64,000 nucleotides of DNA from Lunularia cruciata (GCA_948567375.1 OX419762.1:687001-751000); one strand, 5' to 3'; positions 1 through 11,440 are shown, numbered from the stretch's first letter. Notes: generated by a model not told the origin, from the sequence alone. Numbers and translations are program-made.

Positions 1-270
1 AAAGTGAAGTATAGTTCATATGAGGATGAGTTCTTGGCAGCAAAGTGGATAGTAGCACATTTTTTATCTTACCTATTTTGTAACCTATTTGCACTTTCAT
101 CAACCATCAAACATTGAAGTGGCTAATGGAGTTTGACAAGCTTTTAAAGAAGCTTGCATGATGGTCTCTAGTTTTATAAGAGTATGATTTCATAGTTATG
201 CAAAGACCTGCAATGGTGAAACATGGTGAAGATTGGGTTGAGTAGAAATGCATGTCCCAACTAGCAAGAT
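1..270 (+). pseudogene. RNase H C-terminal remnant of copy A
   Basis: The frame starting at base 1 reads [21 protein letters not shown], the familiar end of a Ty3 RNase H (Y-S-x-Y-E-x-E-x-L-A, then W-x-V-x-H-F). It would degrade the RNA strand of the RNA/DNA hybrid during reverse transcription. A stop at about base 110 closes the frame. The complete copy has the same segment near 48400-48480 on the minus strand. Confidence 0.7.
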
Positions 271-629
271 CAAACTACAGCGCGTTGGCATGGTGAGATA
301 GATGAGATGGTGCCTAGTTGGTATGCATCTACCTTTCTATGTATTTTTTTGAGGCTTTGGTAGTATCTTTCTTAGCACATATAGGAAGAATTCTTGAGTT
401 CATATATATGAAGGATAGAGATATTGATACAAGTCAATGAGACATTCATGATGATATATTAGTGATGGATTATCTTAGCACTGGTGTTATGGGTGGCACA
501 ATTGGTGCCAAGGAGAAATATTGTGTCCTTCAACAAGCCAAGTGGTTTAGATTGGAAGGCAAACACCTTCTTTGTGTATAAGAGGATGGTAGAGTGCAAG
601 TAGTACCACTTCTATCTCAAAGACCATAG

Positions 630-1140
630 TTGGGATGTCATGCTCATGAGGAGCTAGGGCAGTAAAACATACATATAGCTTACTCTAAAGTCATTATTGG
701 TGGCATAATATACAAACCAATGTATAGTAGTTTGTTGCTCCCACACCATAATTATACCCATTACCTATCATGGTTATTGCTTGAGTTTGGACTTTGTTGG
801 ATCCCTATTATTGACTATGAAACATCATTGGTATGTTGTGGTTATGGTGAAGCATTTCTCTACATGGATTGACTTGGTGGCACTTCTTGACAAGTCCAAT
901 AAAGAGATAACTCACTTGTTCTTGGATTAGGTTCTTAGTCATTTTGGTTCCCCAGTTGACATTTTGACTGATCAAGGTATAGAGTTTTTGGGAGAGTTTT
1001 AGGTCTTGTGTGACAAGACCTTGATTGATCACCATATGACCTCCCAAGATCACCTTGTGGCAAATGGCTTAGCATAGAAAGTAGTTTAGTCAATAAAGAA
1101 AGGATGGTATAAGTACAATTTGTAAAGAGGACACTTAGGA
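630..1140 (+). pseudogene. Integrase core of copy A, inactivated
   Basis: The frame reads SLDFVG, then VVVMVKHFSTWIDLV, then ILTDQGIEFLGEF, the typical Ty3 integrase catalytic core. The first Asp codon is at 790-792 and the second at 970-972, the same 60-codon spacing as in the complete copy. The third acidic residue, expected 35 codons later, is a TAG stop at 1075-1077. Further TAG stops replace Gln and other codons. Integrase joins the cDNA to the host chromosome; this copy could not. Confidence 0.85.
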
Positions 1141-1493
1141 GATTGGGATCTCTAATACCTTGGTTGGCCATGGGCTATTGGTTTAGCTTGCAAGCCTCCT
1201 TAGCATCATTCTCTCCTTACTTTCTACTTTATGGACAAGATCTGGATTTATCTATGGCCAGTCATCATGATGCCATTATAGTTTTGGACTTGGATGATCT
1301 AGATATATGGATGAGTGCACGTTCTCAATGGGCAAAGACATTTTAGAGAGTGATGCCAATGGCCTTTGAGAACTTAGCAATTAATTAACTTAGGGATATC
1401 TTATGCAATGTTACTATTCAAGGAGGAGGTTTTAGCTCCTTGATTTGTCAATATCATTTGGATGATTATGTAAATCTATAGTATAATGCACCA

Positions 1494-1790
1494 ATGATAC
1501 TTGATGTGACTATATGTTGCACTATCATGAGAGTGTGCAAGATTTTGCCTTTGGGAGTCCTTATGCTTGGAGGCCTTGATGATGTTGTTTGGCAGGATCA
1601 TGTGCACAATTTTGGACCATGCCACCTCCCAAACATTGATTGCATTATGGACCCAAGCTTGGCAAGTGTACATGTAGGCTTAAGATATATGTTATGTGGC
1701 TCTTTTATTGGAGTTGCTACTATGTTGGTGTGAGATAGCTATTTTGAGAGGATGTCATATGCTATGTTTGACTCCTCTTCTCATGGTGGT
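1494..1790 (+). pseudogene. Integrase C-terminal region and degraded PHD finger of copy A
   Basis: An open stretch at 1494-1733 matches, residue by residue, the C-terminal protein of the complete copy at 46603-46935. It keeps the segment around DPSLA, then the start of a PHD finger with MLCGS and ATMLV. The first zinc-binding Cys has become Tyr (LRYMLCG), and a TGA at 1732 cuts the finger before its second Cys pair. The finger's presence here, in a copy on the other strand 45 kb away, shows that it belongs to the element family. Confidence 0.75.
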
Positions 1791-1996
1791 TCTTCAAGGA
1801 CAATAGCTATGTCCTTGATGTACTTGACCTTTAGCTAGTTCACTCTTTATGTGATATAGATTGTAGATGGGCAACTAACAAAAGAGTTCAATAGCACCCG
1901 GCCTTCTGATCTTTGCCCACTGTAGGGCATATCACATACTTGGAGTAGATGGCTATCTAGAGTTAGAGGGACCTAATTGTTAGCTAAGCAAGCAAT

Positions 1997-2600
1997 TGTG
2001 GGACTTTAGAATTTAAGTATGACTTTTTGTATGAGTTGTGCTTCTATAGAGTATGATGTTAATAGTAATGTATAAATATACAATAGTTGCCATGACATTT
2101 GCAATGTTAAAGCTAGTTTGCTTGGATGCTAGAGTGATAGTCTTGGCAATTAGAGTTATATTAGTAGTTACTCAAAATCTAATCAATGGTGGCCAGGTTT
2201 TATGTTACGGCTACTAATCACATTATGGAACACACCATGACTTGCGCTATTTGCACCATCAGATGTGCCATCAATGGCACCATTAGGGCTAGAGATCTAT
2301 GTCAATCAAGGAGGTATACCTATGAAGTGTAGCTCTAGAGAGCTCACTTATATGATGTTGAGCCTTCAAGCTCTTGGCTATGGTGGATAGAGACCAATGA
2401 TGTAGTCTCTTAGTTAGATTGGATGTGGCTTGATTGTAACAAGGGCCCATTGTTAGCATTGAATTGAGGATTGATTTCTAATCCAAATTGAGTGTGAACT
2501 AATTATTGTGGTACTTTAGAGTTAACGTATGAATTTTGTATGAGTTGTGCTTCTATAGTGTATGATGTTAATTGCAATTTATAGTGTGTAATGATATATA
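1997..2600 (+). repeat. 3' terminal repeat complex of copy A: short repeat, LTR core, short repeat
   Basis: Three blocks are seen. A block of about 90 bp starting TGTGGGACTTTAGA (1997-2086) comes first. A core of about 418 bp starting TGCCATGACATTTG (2088-2505) follows. A second copy of the short block starts TGTGGTACTTTAGAG (2507-2600). The core matches the LTR cores at 38171-38595, 45876-46326 and 55242-55692. The order short-core-short is the same as at 45768-46433. Confidence 0.7.
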
Positions 2601-3502
2601 TATGCATGTATAATCTATTAGAGATGAAGGGTATGAGCCAATTTGCGGTAATGCAAGGAGGAGAAACTTGCCAAAGTAGAAATAATATAAGGGGGTAGAA
2701 AATTATTTTTAGGATTAGGATTTCTAGGATATAAGAGAGATCAAGCCATTGAGTGGGAGTTCATCTACCTTACATCATAACCATCACTATTCTATACTAG
2801 AAGACTAAGGCTCATCTTCTATCTTCAAGGACAATCATATTTTGATTGAGTCAAGTATTAATGAGTTAAGTGACTTATGTAATCATTGGGTCCATGTGCT
2901 TAAGTCAATACCATTTGTGGTTGCAAGACACTCTGGTTGTAACTCATAAGTTGTTTATATGAGTAACAAATACCATTCTCTTTGTTGATGTAATGAGTGT
3001 TGAATCTCATTTCAATTTCTTGAATGTGCATTATATGTAAATTTATGCTCCTTGTTGTGCTTGTTGCACTCTTTTTTAGGTCTTAAGTATTACAAGCCTT
3101 TGCTTGTATCATTTCCTTTCATTGCATTTGGGTATTACATCGTAAAAAGTCACAAGCATTACCATAGTATTTCCTTACTTACTCCATTGCCATAGTATTT
3201 CCTTACTTACTCCAAGGGTGATAACCAAGGAAACTACAGCTCATAGGAAGATAGACCATAAGCCAATTGTTGGATTAAGTGTCTAAGGGTTAAATATGTC
3301 ATGCAGTCAAGGTAAGATTGGTAGAGGGTCTCTACTCAAAGGACAGTTATGGGAACTCTACTCGTAGACCACTATGGGATCATTGCTCACAAACAGTTTT
3401 AAGAACTCCTTTCCGTAGCCCAAGATGAGATTGTTCCACACTTCTACACCCGATAGCATCATGTTTCCTTGATTATGGGATTGGATTAACCCATCAATAT
3501 TT
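2601..3502 (+). repeat. Probable 5' LTR region of the Tat-like element, left border unclear
   Basis: The stretch ends in CCATCA (3491-3496) just before a Tat-type primer-binding site, the usual position for the 5' LTR end. A 28-bp tandem duplication (3158-3185 and 3186-3213; units begin ATTACCATAG and ATTGCCATAG) sits inside. I could not find a matching 3' LTR after 13270, so the left border and LTR length are not fixed. No protein-coding content is visible. Confidence 0.45.
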
Positions 3503-3520
3503 TGGTGCCATTGCCAGATG
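3503..3520 (+). other. Primer-binding site of the Tat-like element
   Basis: TGGTGCCATTGCCAGATG closely resembles the TGGCGCCGTTGCCGGGG-type primer site of plant Tat/Athila Ty3 elements, with CG-to-TG and CG-to-CA changes. It marks where a tRNA would prime minus-strand synthesis and fixes the element's orientation as plus. Confidence 0.65.
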
Positions 3521-4079
3521 ATACATATATCCTCTCTACTCCCTTGTACAACTCATTTAGGCCGTGCTTATTTGATGCTAACCTACAAGGAAATGGTTGT
3601 TTTCAGTTTGGGGAAGAACTATGTCCCATCTTTTCAAGCAATAGATCACTTGGAGGAAGCACTTCCTCCTATTTCTACAAGTCCTAATGATCCCAATCTA
3701 GCAGAAGCATTACTTACTACATTTACAAACAAGCTTGTAAATTTTTAGAGTTGGGCGTTGCTTCTATTCATGCCAAGCACTTCTGCATAGGGAAATCCAT
3801 CTACCTCAACATCACACCCTTTGGCTGCATAAGTACCACCTAATATAACCCATGTTGCTCCTATAGCTTCCATTGCAATTGCATCAACCTTAAGAGGAGT
3901 AAATAATTGTGTACCACTTATAAAAATAGTGTTCACATGGCGAGAAGATTTTGAATCATTCCATGGATGTTTGAGAATGTCTATATGGCATGAAATATTA
4001 TAGATGATATTGCTATGGCATGGTAAATTGGCCAATGTTTCATTGATGTTGCACAATATTGGTTTAGTGGACTAGCTCT

Positions 4080-5250
4080 TACCACAAGAACAAGTTACGC
4101 ATTGGTATGAGCAGAAGAGCGACAAGAATACATTTTTCCAAAGAAAAAAGAACAACTCAAGGACAAAATAAATAGTTTCCACAAGGGACACAATGAAACT
4201 ATGCAACATTTTGTTCAATGATTCCAATACATATCATCAATTCTTACACCAAGTTCAAATTGTACTATGGCTCAATTGGTTTAAGGATGCACTACCTAAG
4301 GATATCTAGAAATTCCTCATCTACAATAAAGCTACTACTCTAGCTCAGGCATTTGAGGAAGCAAGATTTTGGGCTCAAGCTAACAAGTGGGGCATGGCAT
4401 TACCAAACCCCTACTCTATAATCCCAATGTTCAAAGGGAATGTTATGCATAACCCATACATTTCAGTCAAGCATTCACACAACAACATTACTTGTATAGA
4501 GGAGCTCTCATAGTTATACCGGCTTGGTATGTAGTACCACAATCAATGCTTATTTGTAATCACATGCTTGCAACAACTCCCATAGTTCATCTTGTAGTTA
4601 CCTTGGGATTTCTTGTTCTTATGGTTGCCAATGTTCCCACACCTACTACCAAGATAGAGGACATCTTGGTGAAGTTGGAACAACTGAAGAATCTTCACTT
4701 AGCACAATAGCCTCAAGAGAGGAAGCCAATAGATACTACTGTGGAGGGAAGATTTCCTATACACATTTTCTAGGACAAGTGCATCCCAATGCTCAATGTG
4801 CCACCCCAAACATTTCTAATTACTATGTCCATTGTGGGAAGTATAGACATATCATGGCCTACTATAAAATGCATTAAAAGTGACTAGAAATTTGAGAAGA
4901 AACAACACATGCTATGGATGCCGTTTTTAGCACAACAACTTCAACCAACACTTGTAGGATTCACCTTCCAATGAGGAAGTGGAAATGGAAGAGGTAGAGG
5001 ACCTCCTAGACCTGATATATGCTATCAGATTTGCAATGAGAATAAATATGCCAACCAATGCCTTCACAAGCCAACCCGTTGTGAGTTCTACTCTACAGTG
5101 CATACCATGGTGCAATACCCAAACTTCTAGAACTTTATCACTCAGATCAGGAGAGTGTTGTTCAAAATGAACCACACAATAAGGTTAGCCCTAACAAGAA
5201 TGTGCATTTCATAGTAGTGGAAGGAAGTGCTCTTATGGGTAATATAGTGG
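4080..5250 (+). pseudogene. gag of the Tat-like element
   Basis: Frames here read HWYEQKSDKNTFF and then, after shifts, stretches typical of plant gag capsid. Around 4821-4868 a zinc-knuckle relic reads YYVHCGKYRHIMAYY, in which the first Cys is Val and the last is Tyr. The region continues into an acidic tract (4979-5170) and ends at the solo LTR insertion. Gag would form the virus-like particle; the knuckle would bind the RNA. Frames are broken many times. Confidence 0.6.
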
Positions 5251-5255
5251 TAACC

Positions 5256-5996
5256 TGTAATACTCCGAGGACAAGAGAAGAGAGAATACACAGATTGCAC
5301 ACTCAAACATTTGATGCCCCAAGGGAGCACCTTCTCTTTATTATATAGACAAAGAGGATCTCCTCCAAGGAAGCTCCACCATAAGATTAGGGACATAGAT
5401 AGGTGACATGTCAGCAAGCTCCACCCTTGGATTACTGACTTGGATGGGTGACCTGTCTGGTCTAGGTCCTATCTGGTTGGTCAAACGAGCTTTGACCGGA
5501 GGGAATCTTTTAGGGAATCTTCTTGTAGGAATCTCAGAATCACATGAGTAAGGTACCGTTGGAAATCTCTCGACGAGACAAACCAGGGGGAGGGAATGTC
5601 AACCTTTCCTCCATTGAGGGGGGGGGATTCTGCACATTTTTGAGGCCTAATTCATCCGTTTAGGCCTCCGAAATTGCCTTCAAAGATTTCAGGCATATTT
5701 CGGTTCCTACTCTATTAGTAGAAGTCCCCTTTTGGTGATACCTCTTTCTGATCTGTTTAGTCCATCATGTGTAACATCCTTCCAGATGTTACCAAACCAA
5801 TTCTCACCTTTAAATCATATGTCTAGCTATTGGTTCTAAGGTTCTCAAGTCTATTTTGGTTTCTGCCCTATTAGTAGAGGTACTCTTTTGGTGATACTTC
5901 TATCTGATCTATTTTGACCATCATGTATAACATCATTCTAGATGTTACCAAACCAAATTTCACATCTAGATCATATGGCTAACCCTTGGTATTACA
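5256..5996. repeat. Solo LTR (741 bp) inserted in the Tat-like element
   Basis: The insertion starts TGTAATAC and ends GTATTACA, a perfect 8-bp terminal inverted repeat with TG...CA ends. It is flanked by an exact 5-bp target duplication TAACC (5251-5255 and 5997-6001). Removing it rejoins host-element coding text that reads V-V-T-T-R-S-A across the junction. An internal direct duplication of about 133 bp (5702-5834 and 5858-5990; both contain the AGATGTTACCAAACCAA motif) lies in its right half. No internal element region remains, as expected after LTR-LTR recombination. Orientation is not determined. Confidence 0.85.
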
Positions 5997-6369
5997 TAAC
6001 CACTAGAAGTGCTATCATAGAGGAAAATGTGTTGCTTACCACATGAGCCCGCACTTATGCAAAATCTAATCTAGACAACAACTCTCCTTTTGATAGTAAC
6101 TCCTCCAAAAGTATGGATGAAGAAGCCATGCAGGATGAAACTCCTCAACTTGCGCTTGAAATGTATAGAGCTATTATCCTTGTGTTTGGCACACTAGCAA
6201 AAAAACCACCCAATTTGATGATACATGACTATGACCTTGGTGTTAATCTGGCTAACCTCAAAGCTACAATCACTACCAAACAACTTTGTAGAATTTCCTC
6301 AATCAAAGGCAATGAAGTTACAAAATATCCTACAAAAAGAGCAGCCCATAGTGCACTTCAATGGTCAAT
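5997..6369 (+). pseudogene. gag-pol linker remnant of the Tat-like element
   Basis: The frame from 5997 reads TRSAIIEENVLLTT, then an acidic segment from 6113 (MDEEAMQDETPQLALEMYRA) and, near 6220, DYDLGVNLANLKATITTKQL. This resembles the linker before protease in Tat/Athila polyproteins, where a T-R-S-G motif and a helical segment occur. It continues the gag frame interrupted by the solo LTR and is itself cut by the next insertion at 6370. Confidence 0.55.
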
Positions 6370-8304
6370 TGTGACAACTTGGCAAATATCACTTTTGCGG
6401 TAATTAGGTAAGTAAAGTTTGTTCCCGTAGAGATACGATTCAAAAATTTCCAAATACAAAGCAAAGTAATAATATCAGTTCTTCTTGGTTGCGTCTTTAG
6501 TCTCTTAGGTAGAAACCACACCCAGAAGAGAGTAACAAGCATTGACTCGCAGTCTTGTCACAAATTAACACTCCTTAATCACAACTCCATCAAATCTTTC
6601 CAAACAATCTTGATTGTGATGATTCAGGTTCTCCCAAAAATGGCACTTCATTGCAAAACGACTTCGCCTCAAAATTGTGTTCCATCCCTCTACAGAAGGC
6701 ACAACTTCCTCAATCTAAATTGCTTCATATCAACTTCGCATTGCACTCACAAATGCAGAATACTACCAACACTACAATTCCTCTCAGATCTGTTGAGGCA
6801 TTGCTCCGATTGCACTTCACTTAGGATCAAACACACAGAATGAAGATCAAGGCTACGGAATCCAACATCCAACAAGCACACTGACTTGCACTTTGAATTT
6901 CTACACATACTCACAAACACAAGCACAAAATTCATACACAGAATCAAGCTCAAGCAATGAGCACTGCTTCAAAGCACTTTGTTTTATCTATTCTCAGAAC
7001 TATGAGCACTGAACAACATTTTATTGCAAATGCCACTCTTAAATTGTGAAGCAAACGACAGTTCTAACAACTATACCATTCTACAACAACTCTTCTAACC
7101 TGTAGATCCAAAATGACAATGCACTCCTTCATATATGTTTCTTCAAATCTCAAATTTGTTTCTACTCCGATCCGATGTCTACTTCTTCATCGGTTTCCCA
7201 ACCCAATCCCGAAGTAACTTCACTCACTATTACTCTATCCTCGGGTTTCACAACTACTAATTCCTCTACCAATTCTAACAATTCTCTTTCCTTATCTGCA
7301 ATTCCACTAGTGGGTTATCTATCTAACTCCTTATCTCCCAACCCACTCTTCTCTAATGTCTCCAATGGTAACTCTGAAGACATCTGCACTCCTACTTCAT
7401 CTACTTTGGGTCTAGCTACTATCAATTCCTTTGCTAATTCTACTATATCCTCATCAAGAGTTGTAACTGGAAGCATGGGTACACTATCTATGCCTTCAAT
7501 TTGTAACCCACTTTCCCCTAATCACTCATGTTACTGACCCGAAAATACTTACTGTCTGATCCTACACTTCGGGTTTATTCACTACTACTATTTCTCCTCT
7601 AATTCTATCCTATCTTCAATCAAAATTGAATTGAAGTCATGGGTATCCTAAGTATCTATTTTTTCTCTATCCTAACTCTCTCTAATGCCTCTAGCAAGAT
7701 TCCCAAAGTCACTTTCACTGCACTCCACGGTCCGACTATCTCAGATCTAGTCATCTTTGTCTTGAGGCAAAGAAGCTTCTAACCCAAAATTGTGTAAACT
7801 TGAAGTCCAAAGTCTAAAGTCTGAAGTCTGAAGTCCGAAGTCTGAAGTCCAAAGTCCAAAGTCCAAAGTCACGTTGACCCGAAGACATTAAACTACTTTG
7901 TACATCTACTCCCAAAACTTCAAATCCTTATAACTTCTTGTACAGATCTCCAAACTCTACAATTTTGATTGCAACGAAAAGCCCTGAACAAGACGCTTCC
8001 AATGAGATATAGTATGCATGATTTGTACTTGTCTTCACTGAATAAGGCCCCTGCAAGAATTCTAACTTGCAACCTCCCTTCCTCCTTTGGCATCTGATCC
8101 GAGATTTTTCCTCCTCTGACACGAAGTAAGCTTCTTTGGGTCTGATCCAATCCGAGTCCTCCTTCCTCTAACACAAAGTCAACTTGCTTGAGCTTGATCA
8201 AAATATAGGTTTCCTCTCATTTCTTCTCCATTTGGTTTCAATTTGGGTTCAGTAAGGCACTTCTTCTTCTAAACTCGTCCAAAATGAAAAATGTGGGTAC
8301 CACA
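6370..8304. mobile_element. TG...CA insertion of about 1.9 kb, unknown family, in the Tat-like element
   Basis: It begins TGTGACAACTTGGC and ends GTGGGTACCACA, and is flanked by TCAAT (6365-6369) and TCAGT (8305-8309), a 5-bp target duplication with one mismatch. The outer 110 bp and 40 bp recur at 9364-9516 and 10195-10332, which are short versions. An open frame at 7175-7537 is mostly Ser, Thr, Asn and Pro and shows no recognised domain. A short-period tandem repeat lies at 7801-7871. It may be a long solo LTR or a non-autonomous element; no primer site or polypurine tract is evident. Confidence 0.6.
7801..7871. repeat. Short-period minisatellite (AAGTCY-type)
   Basis: About nine units of seven to eight bases occur in tandem, variants of GAAGTCT and AAAGTCC. 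It lies inside the 6370-8304 insertion and is probably slippage-derived. Confidence 0.8.
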
Positions 8305-9363
8305 TCAGTTAACCGGGAGCACTCACCTGCAAGGATGAAATCCCATGGAAACACCACCCATTCCAACTATAGGAATCCCACAAAGTGTTGTGATTGACAC
8401 AATCTCCGTCAATCCTCACATGTTCCATACCAAGATGTATGACCTAAATATTCTAGTAACCATCCAAGGGAGTGTTATCCCAAATTGTTGCATTGACTTA
8501 AGATCCTTGGTGAATATCATGACCAAGGGTATGATGTAAATACTAGGTTTGAAGTGTATGGCAAAGACCTCCACCCTTCTCCAAATGGCTGATGGTAGAA
8601 GACATCACCCTCTTGGACTATTCTCCAAGGTCTTTACACTAGCCAATGAGCAGATCTTAGTTGACTACTTGGTAATGGACACTCCTACTTGAGCACAATG
8701 TCCACTCTTATTGGGAGTCCCATGGTTGCTGGATGCCAATGTATTCACTTCTTGGCAAGCAGCAAATTAATGTTTGGCTGAAAACCAAACCACACTATAC
8801 TCTTGATATACATGGTAGAACTTGTGTCAAGCTTGGATTATGAAGGGAAACCAAGTTTTAGTATTGATGCGTGGAATCCTACTCATGCTAATAGCAATGA
8901 GGAAATCATAGAAGCAATTGCTAATTGTCTTTTCATAATGAAGAAAGAAATGAGTGGTTGGGCCATAGAACTCCACATTAGTAGCCTCATTCTTCAGGCA
9001 AGTCTGTAGAATGTTCTTAGCAAACATGTTTCCACGGCCCAACAAAAAGTTTCTGAAGACTTAGAGGATGACTCTTGTGTCACTAATAATGGAGTTAGTT
9101 GCAATGCATTATTCCCACTACCTTACACTCAAGAACATATCTAGGAAACCTTGACTACCTCTTGCTTCTATATCAAAGATGATATCAATTTTCAGGATGA
9201 AGCAACAAACAAATAATACTTTCATCATGATGGAATTCTTCCCTACAACACTAGTATCCATTGATCCAATAAAACAAAGCCCAACATGAGTACCAAATTT
9301 TTTCAGTTCCTACAAAGACCACAAGTCTCTATCTCTCACCACTACTATTGCTACCATCAAGAT
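8305..9363 (+). pseudogene. Protease region of the Tat-like element
   Basis: The frame from 8345 reads YDLNILVTIQGSVIPNCCID and then L-R-S-L-V-N-I-M, a retropepsin active-site region in which the expected D-x-G has become D-L-R. Further on, after a frame change, come LQMADGRRHHPLG and CPLLLGVPWLLDANVFTSWQ, the second half of a plant Ty3 protease including the I/L-L-G flap-side motif. The protease would cut the polyprotein. Several stops occur. After 8800 the text is a linker without recognised motifs. Confidence 0.6.
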
Positions 9364-9516
9364 TGTGACATCCTAGCAAGTATCACTTTTGCAATAATCA
9401 GTAAGTAAATTTTGTTCCCAAAGAGATACAATTCAAAACTGGGAAAATACAAAGTAAATAGTAGTGAATAGTTCTTCTTTCAAAACAAACCAAAAAAAAA
9501 AACTGTGGGTACCACA
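9364..9516. repeat. Short deletion derivative of the 6370-8304 insertion family
   Basis: The 153 bp begin TGTGACATCCTAGCAAGTAT and end TGTGGGTACCACA. The left 110 bp match 6370-6480 and the right 40 bp match 8264-8304, so the interior has been lost. A clear target duplication is not seen (AAGAT against TACCT). Confidence 0.6.
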
Positions 9517-10194
9517 TACCTCCTCCTTCAAATGTGACCGTCCTTGCAAACCCCCATCAAGGATAAACAAGATGAAGAAAATGACAAAAGCAATGTTTCT
9601 TGAGCTTGATTTTGAACAACATTGAACAACAATTTTTTACAAAATCAATAATTGAAGTGGTCTATGTTAATGCTTTGGTAATTTCATTCTCTACACGCTC
9701 AATTGAGTCTTCCAAATAAATCACTTCAGCCCAGCAAGGATTGTTGTTTCTTGATTCCACTTTTGCTCAAAGATCCATAGTTTTCCTCCTCTCTATTGTA
9801 AACTTCTTCTTTTTTGGACATGGAGAATTGCAAACCAAACAAGGTGATGCCCACTCCAAATCACTCCAAGATTTGGATTCATCATTCATGGCCAAGAATC
9901 TGAAGATGATAGTTGGAAGAGAGGTGTCTTTAGATCCACTTTCTCAAGAGACAGGGGTTCAAAAATGCTAGGTGTTAGTGAGCCATAAAGATTCATGGCC
10001 ACTATATGCTCCAACTCAATCCAAAAACAAGAATCCTTGTCAGATTTTTTAGAGAAAGTAGACTCCTTTGGGTCTTGATTTAAATCTTGAACATTCTTGA
10101 ACATTCTCCTCATTCTCCTCTACTACTAGGAAATGCAAAACAACTTTGTATCCTTCCAATCTTGAGATTTTTATCCTAATGGCACCAAAAATCA
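9517..10194. other. Unassigned segment between two short repeats
   Basis: No protein motif is recognised. An open frame at 9741-9971 (+) shows no family features. The segment may be Tat-element linker, or the interior of a small element whose ends are the repeats at 9364 and 10195. I see no primer site or polypurine tract to support the second reading. Confidence 0.3.
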
Positions 10195-10332
10195 TGTGAC
10201 AACCCAACAAGTATCACTTTTGCGGTAATTAGTAAGTAAAGTTCATTCCCACTAAGACATGATTTAGAACTGGTCAAATACAAACAATTTTTCTTTCAAA
10301 ATAAATAAAAAATGAAAAATGTGGGTACCATA
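10195..10332. repeat. Second short deletion derivative of the 6370-8304 insertion family
   Basis: The 138 bp begin TGTGACAACCCAACAAGTAT and end GTGGGTACCATA. It has the same two-ended structure as 9364-9516 and the same direction. The final CACA has become CATA. No target duplication is seen (AATCA against GGGAA). Confidence 0.55.
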
Positions 10333-11440
10333 GGGAAACCCATGATGAGAGTTGAGAAGGAGTAGAAAGTCAATCAGACCATACCTTAGGACAATTGCAA
10401 TGTTACTTCCCAGAAAAACCTCCAAAATAGTCTTTTGAAACTATCTCCCTCCACTTCTAGATCATAAATGAATCTCAAGGTCTTGATATCTTGAGGGTGG
10501 ACAAACCCCTAAATATGTGAAAATCAATACCAATGGGTCCATGGGGGACCAGCTATCCTATCAAGCACTTTTTCAAGAGTTAGAGATGTGTTGTACTTTG
10601 ACTACATGGAACTCCTAGGTGTGGGTTCCCATATATGCTAGCATTGCAGCTTACTTTGTTTAAATGCTATTCCAGTCTGATCCAAGCCATACCATCTGAA
10701 TCCCACTTACTCTCAAAAGGTGTGGAATAAGCTAGAAAATTTATTTAAGTGTGGGTACATATATATCCCATATGCCTCTCCAATCCTAGTTGTCACTAAG
10801 AAGGATAGGAAAACTTCTAGATCTATGTGGATTTCCATAATTGAGTTCCTAAACCATCTTGGACCCCTTTCCAATCCCATTTATAGAAACCTTGAATAGC
10901 ACATCCATAGCCAGTGCTCTTCCTTTATGGATGGCTACTTTGGCTATAATCAAATTGCTATTGCCTTGGAAGATCAGTACAAGGCAATAGCAATCATTGA
11001 GTGTGGAACCTATGCTACAAAGTGATGTCGTTTGGATATATGTTGGATATATGCCGTTTGCAATATACTTTTGCAAGATTTCAATGCTACATGATGAACT
11101 CCTTTGGTGTAATAAGGGCAGAAGTGGAGCTCTATCTTGATGATATGTGCACACACAACTCTTGCAACAACCACAACTTGCTAAAAGCTCTCTTGCACAT
11201 TTGTAGGATAGTAAGGATTTCCTTGAACCCACAAAGGTGCCTATTTTCCATCTCCTATGGGCTCTTTCTTGGTCACCTAGTCTACAAGAATGGAATAATA
11301 GTAGACCTAAGAAAAGCTAGGTCATTCAAGAGTTACCCTTCCTAAAGACAATATGCAAGCTATGAAGCTTGTTAGGCTATACAAGATACTATAGACAATT
11401 TCTTCATGCTTCATTAACAAGTATGCTACATACCACAATC
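10333..11440 (+). pseudogene. Reverse transcriptase of the Tat-like element
   Basis: Around 10860 the text resembles the plant Ty3 segment ahead of the catalytic core (WTPFPIPFIETLNS), and near 10925 one frame reads SFMDGYFGYNQIAIALEDQY, the first catalytic Asp region. The open frame 11001-11345 carries the catalytic YLDDMC motif at 11133-11144, followed by SLNPQRCLFSISYGLFLGHLV, typical of the thumb side. Frameshifts separate these blocks. The enzyme would copy element RNA to DNA. Confidence 0.75.

Larger units (their letters stand above)
1..2600 (+). mobile_element. 3' half of a Ty3-type retrotransposon of the methyltransferase/PHD family (copy A)
   Basis: This is a decayed copy that enters from the left window edge. 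In order it shows the end of RNase H, the H2C2 linker and integrase core, the integrase C-terminal region leading into a PHD finger, and the 3' terminal repeats. It aligns along its whole length with the complementary strand of 45768-48420, the matching part of the complete copy. Stops and small deletions occur in every domain and CG dinucleotides are rare, so it is an old, dead copy. The part holding gag, protease, methyltransferase and reverse transcriptase would lie outside the window. Confidence 0.85.

Noticed and set aside
808-1171. Minus-strand frames over the integrase of copy A
   Set aside because: Complementary shadows of the plus-strand integrase text with D-Q-G and the H-F-S segment.
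7175-7537. 120-codon Ser/Thr/Asn-rich frame as a gene
   Set aside because: Low-complexity composition, no domain, and it lies inside a repeat insertion; kept only as a note in that entry.
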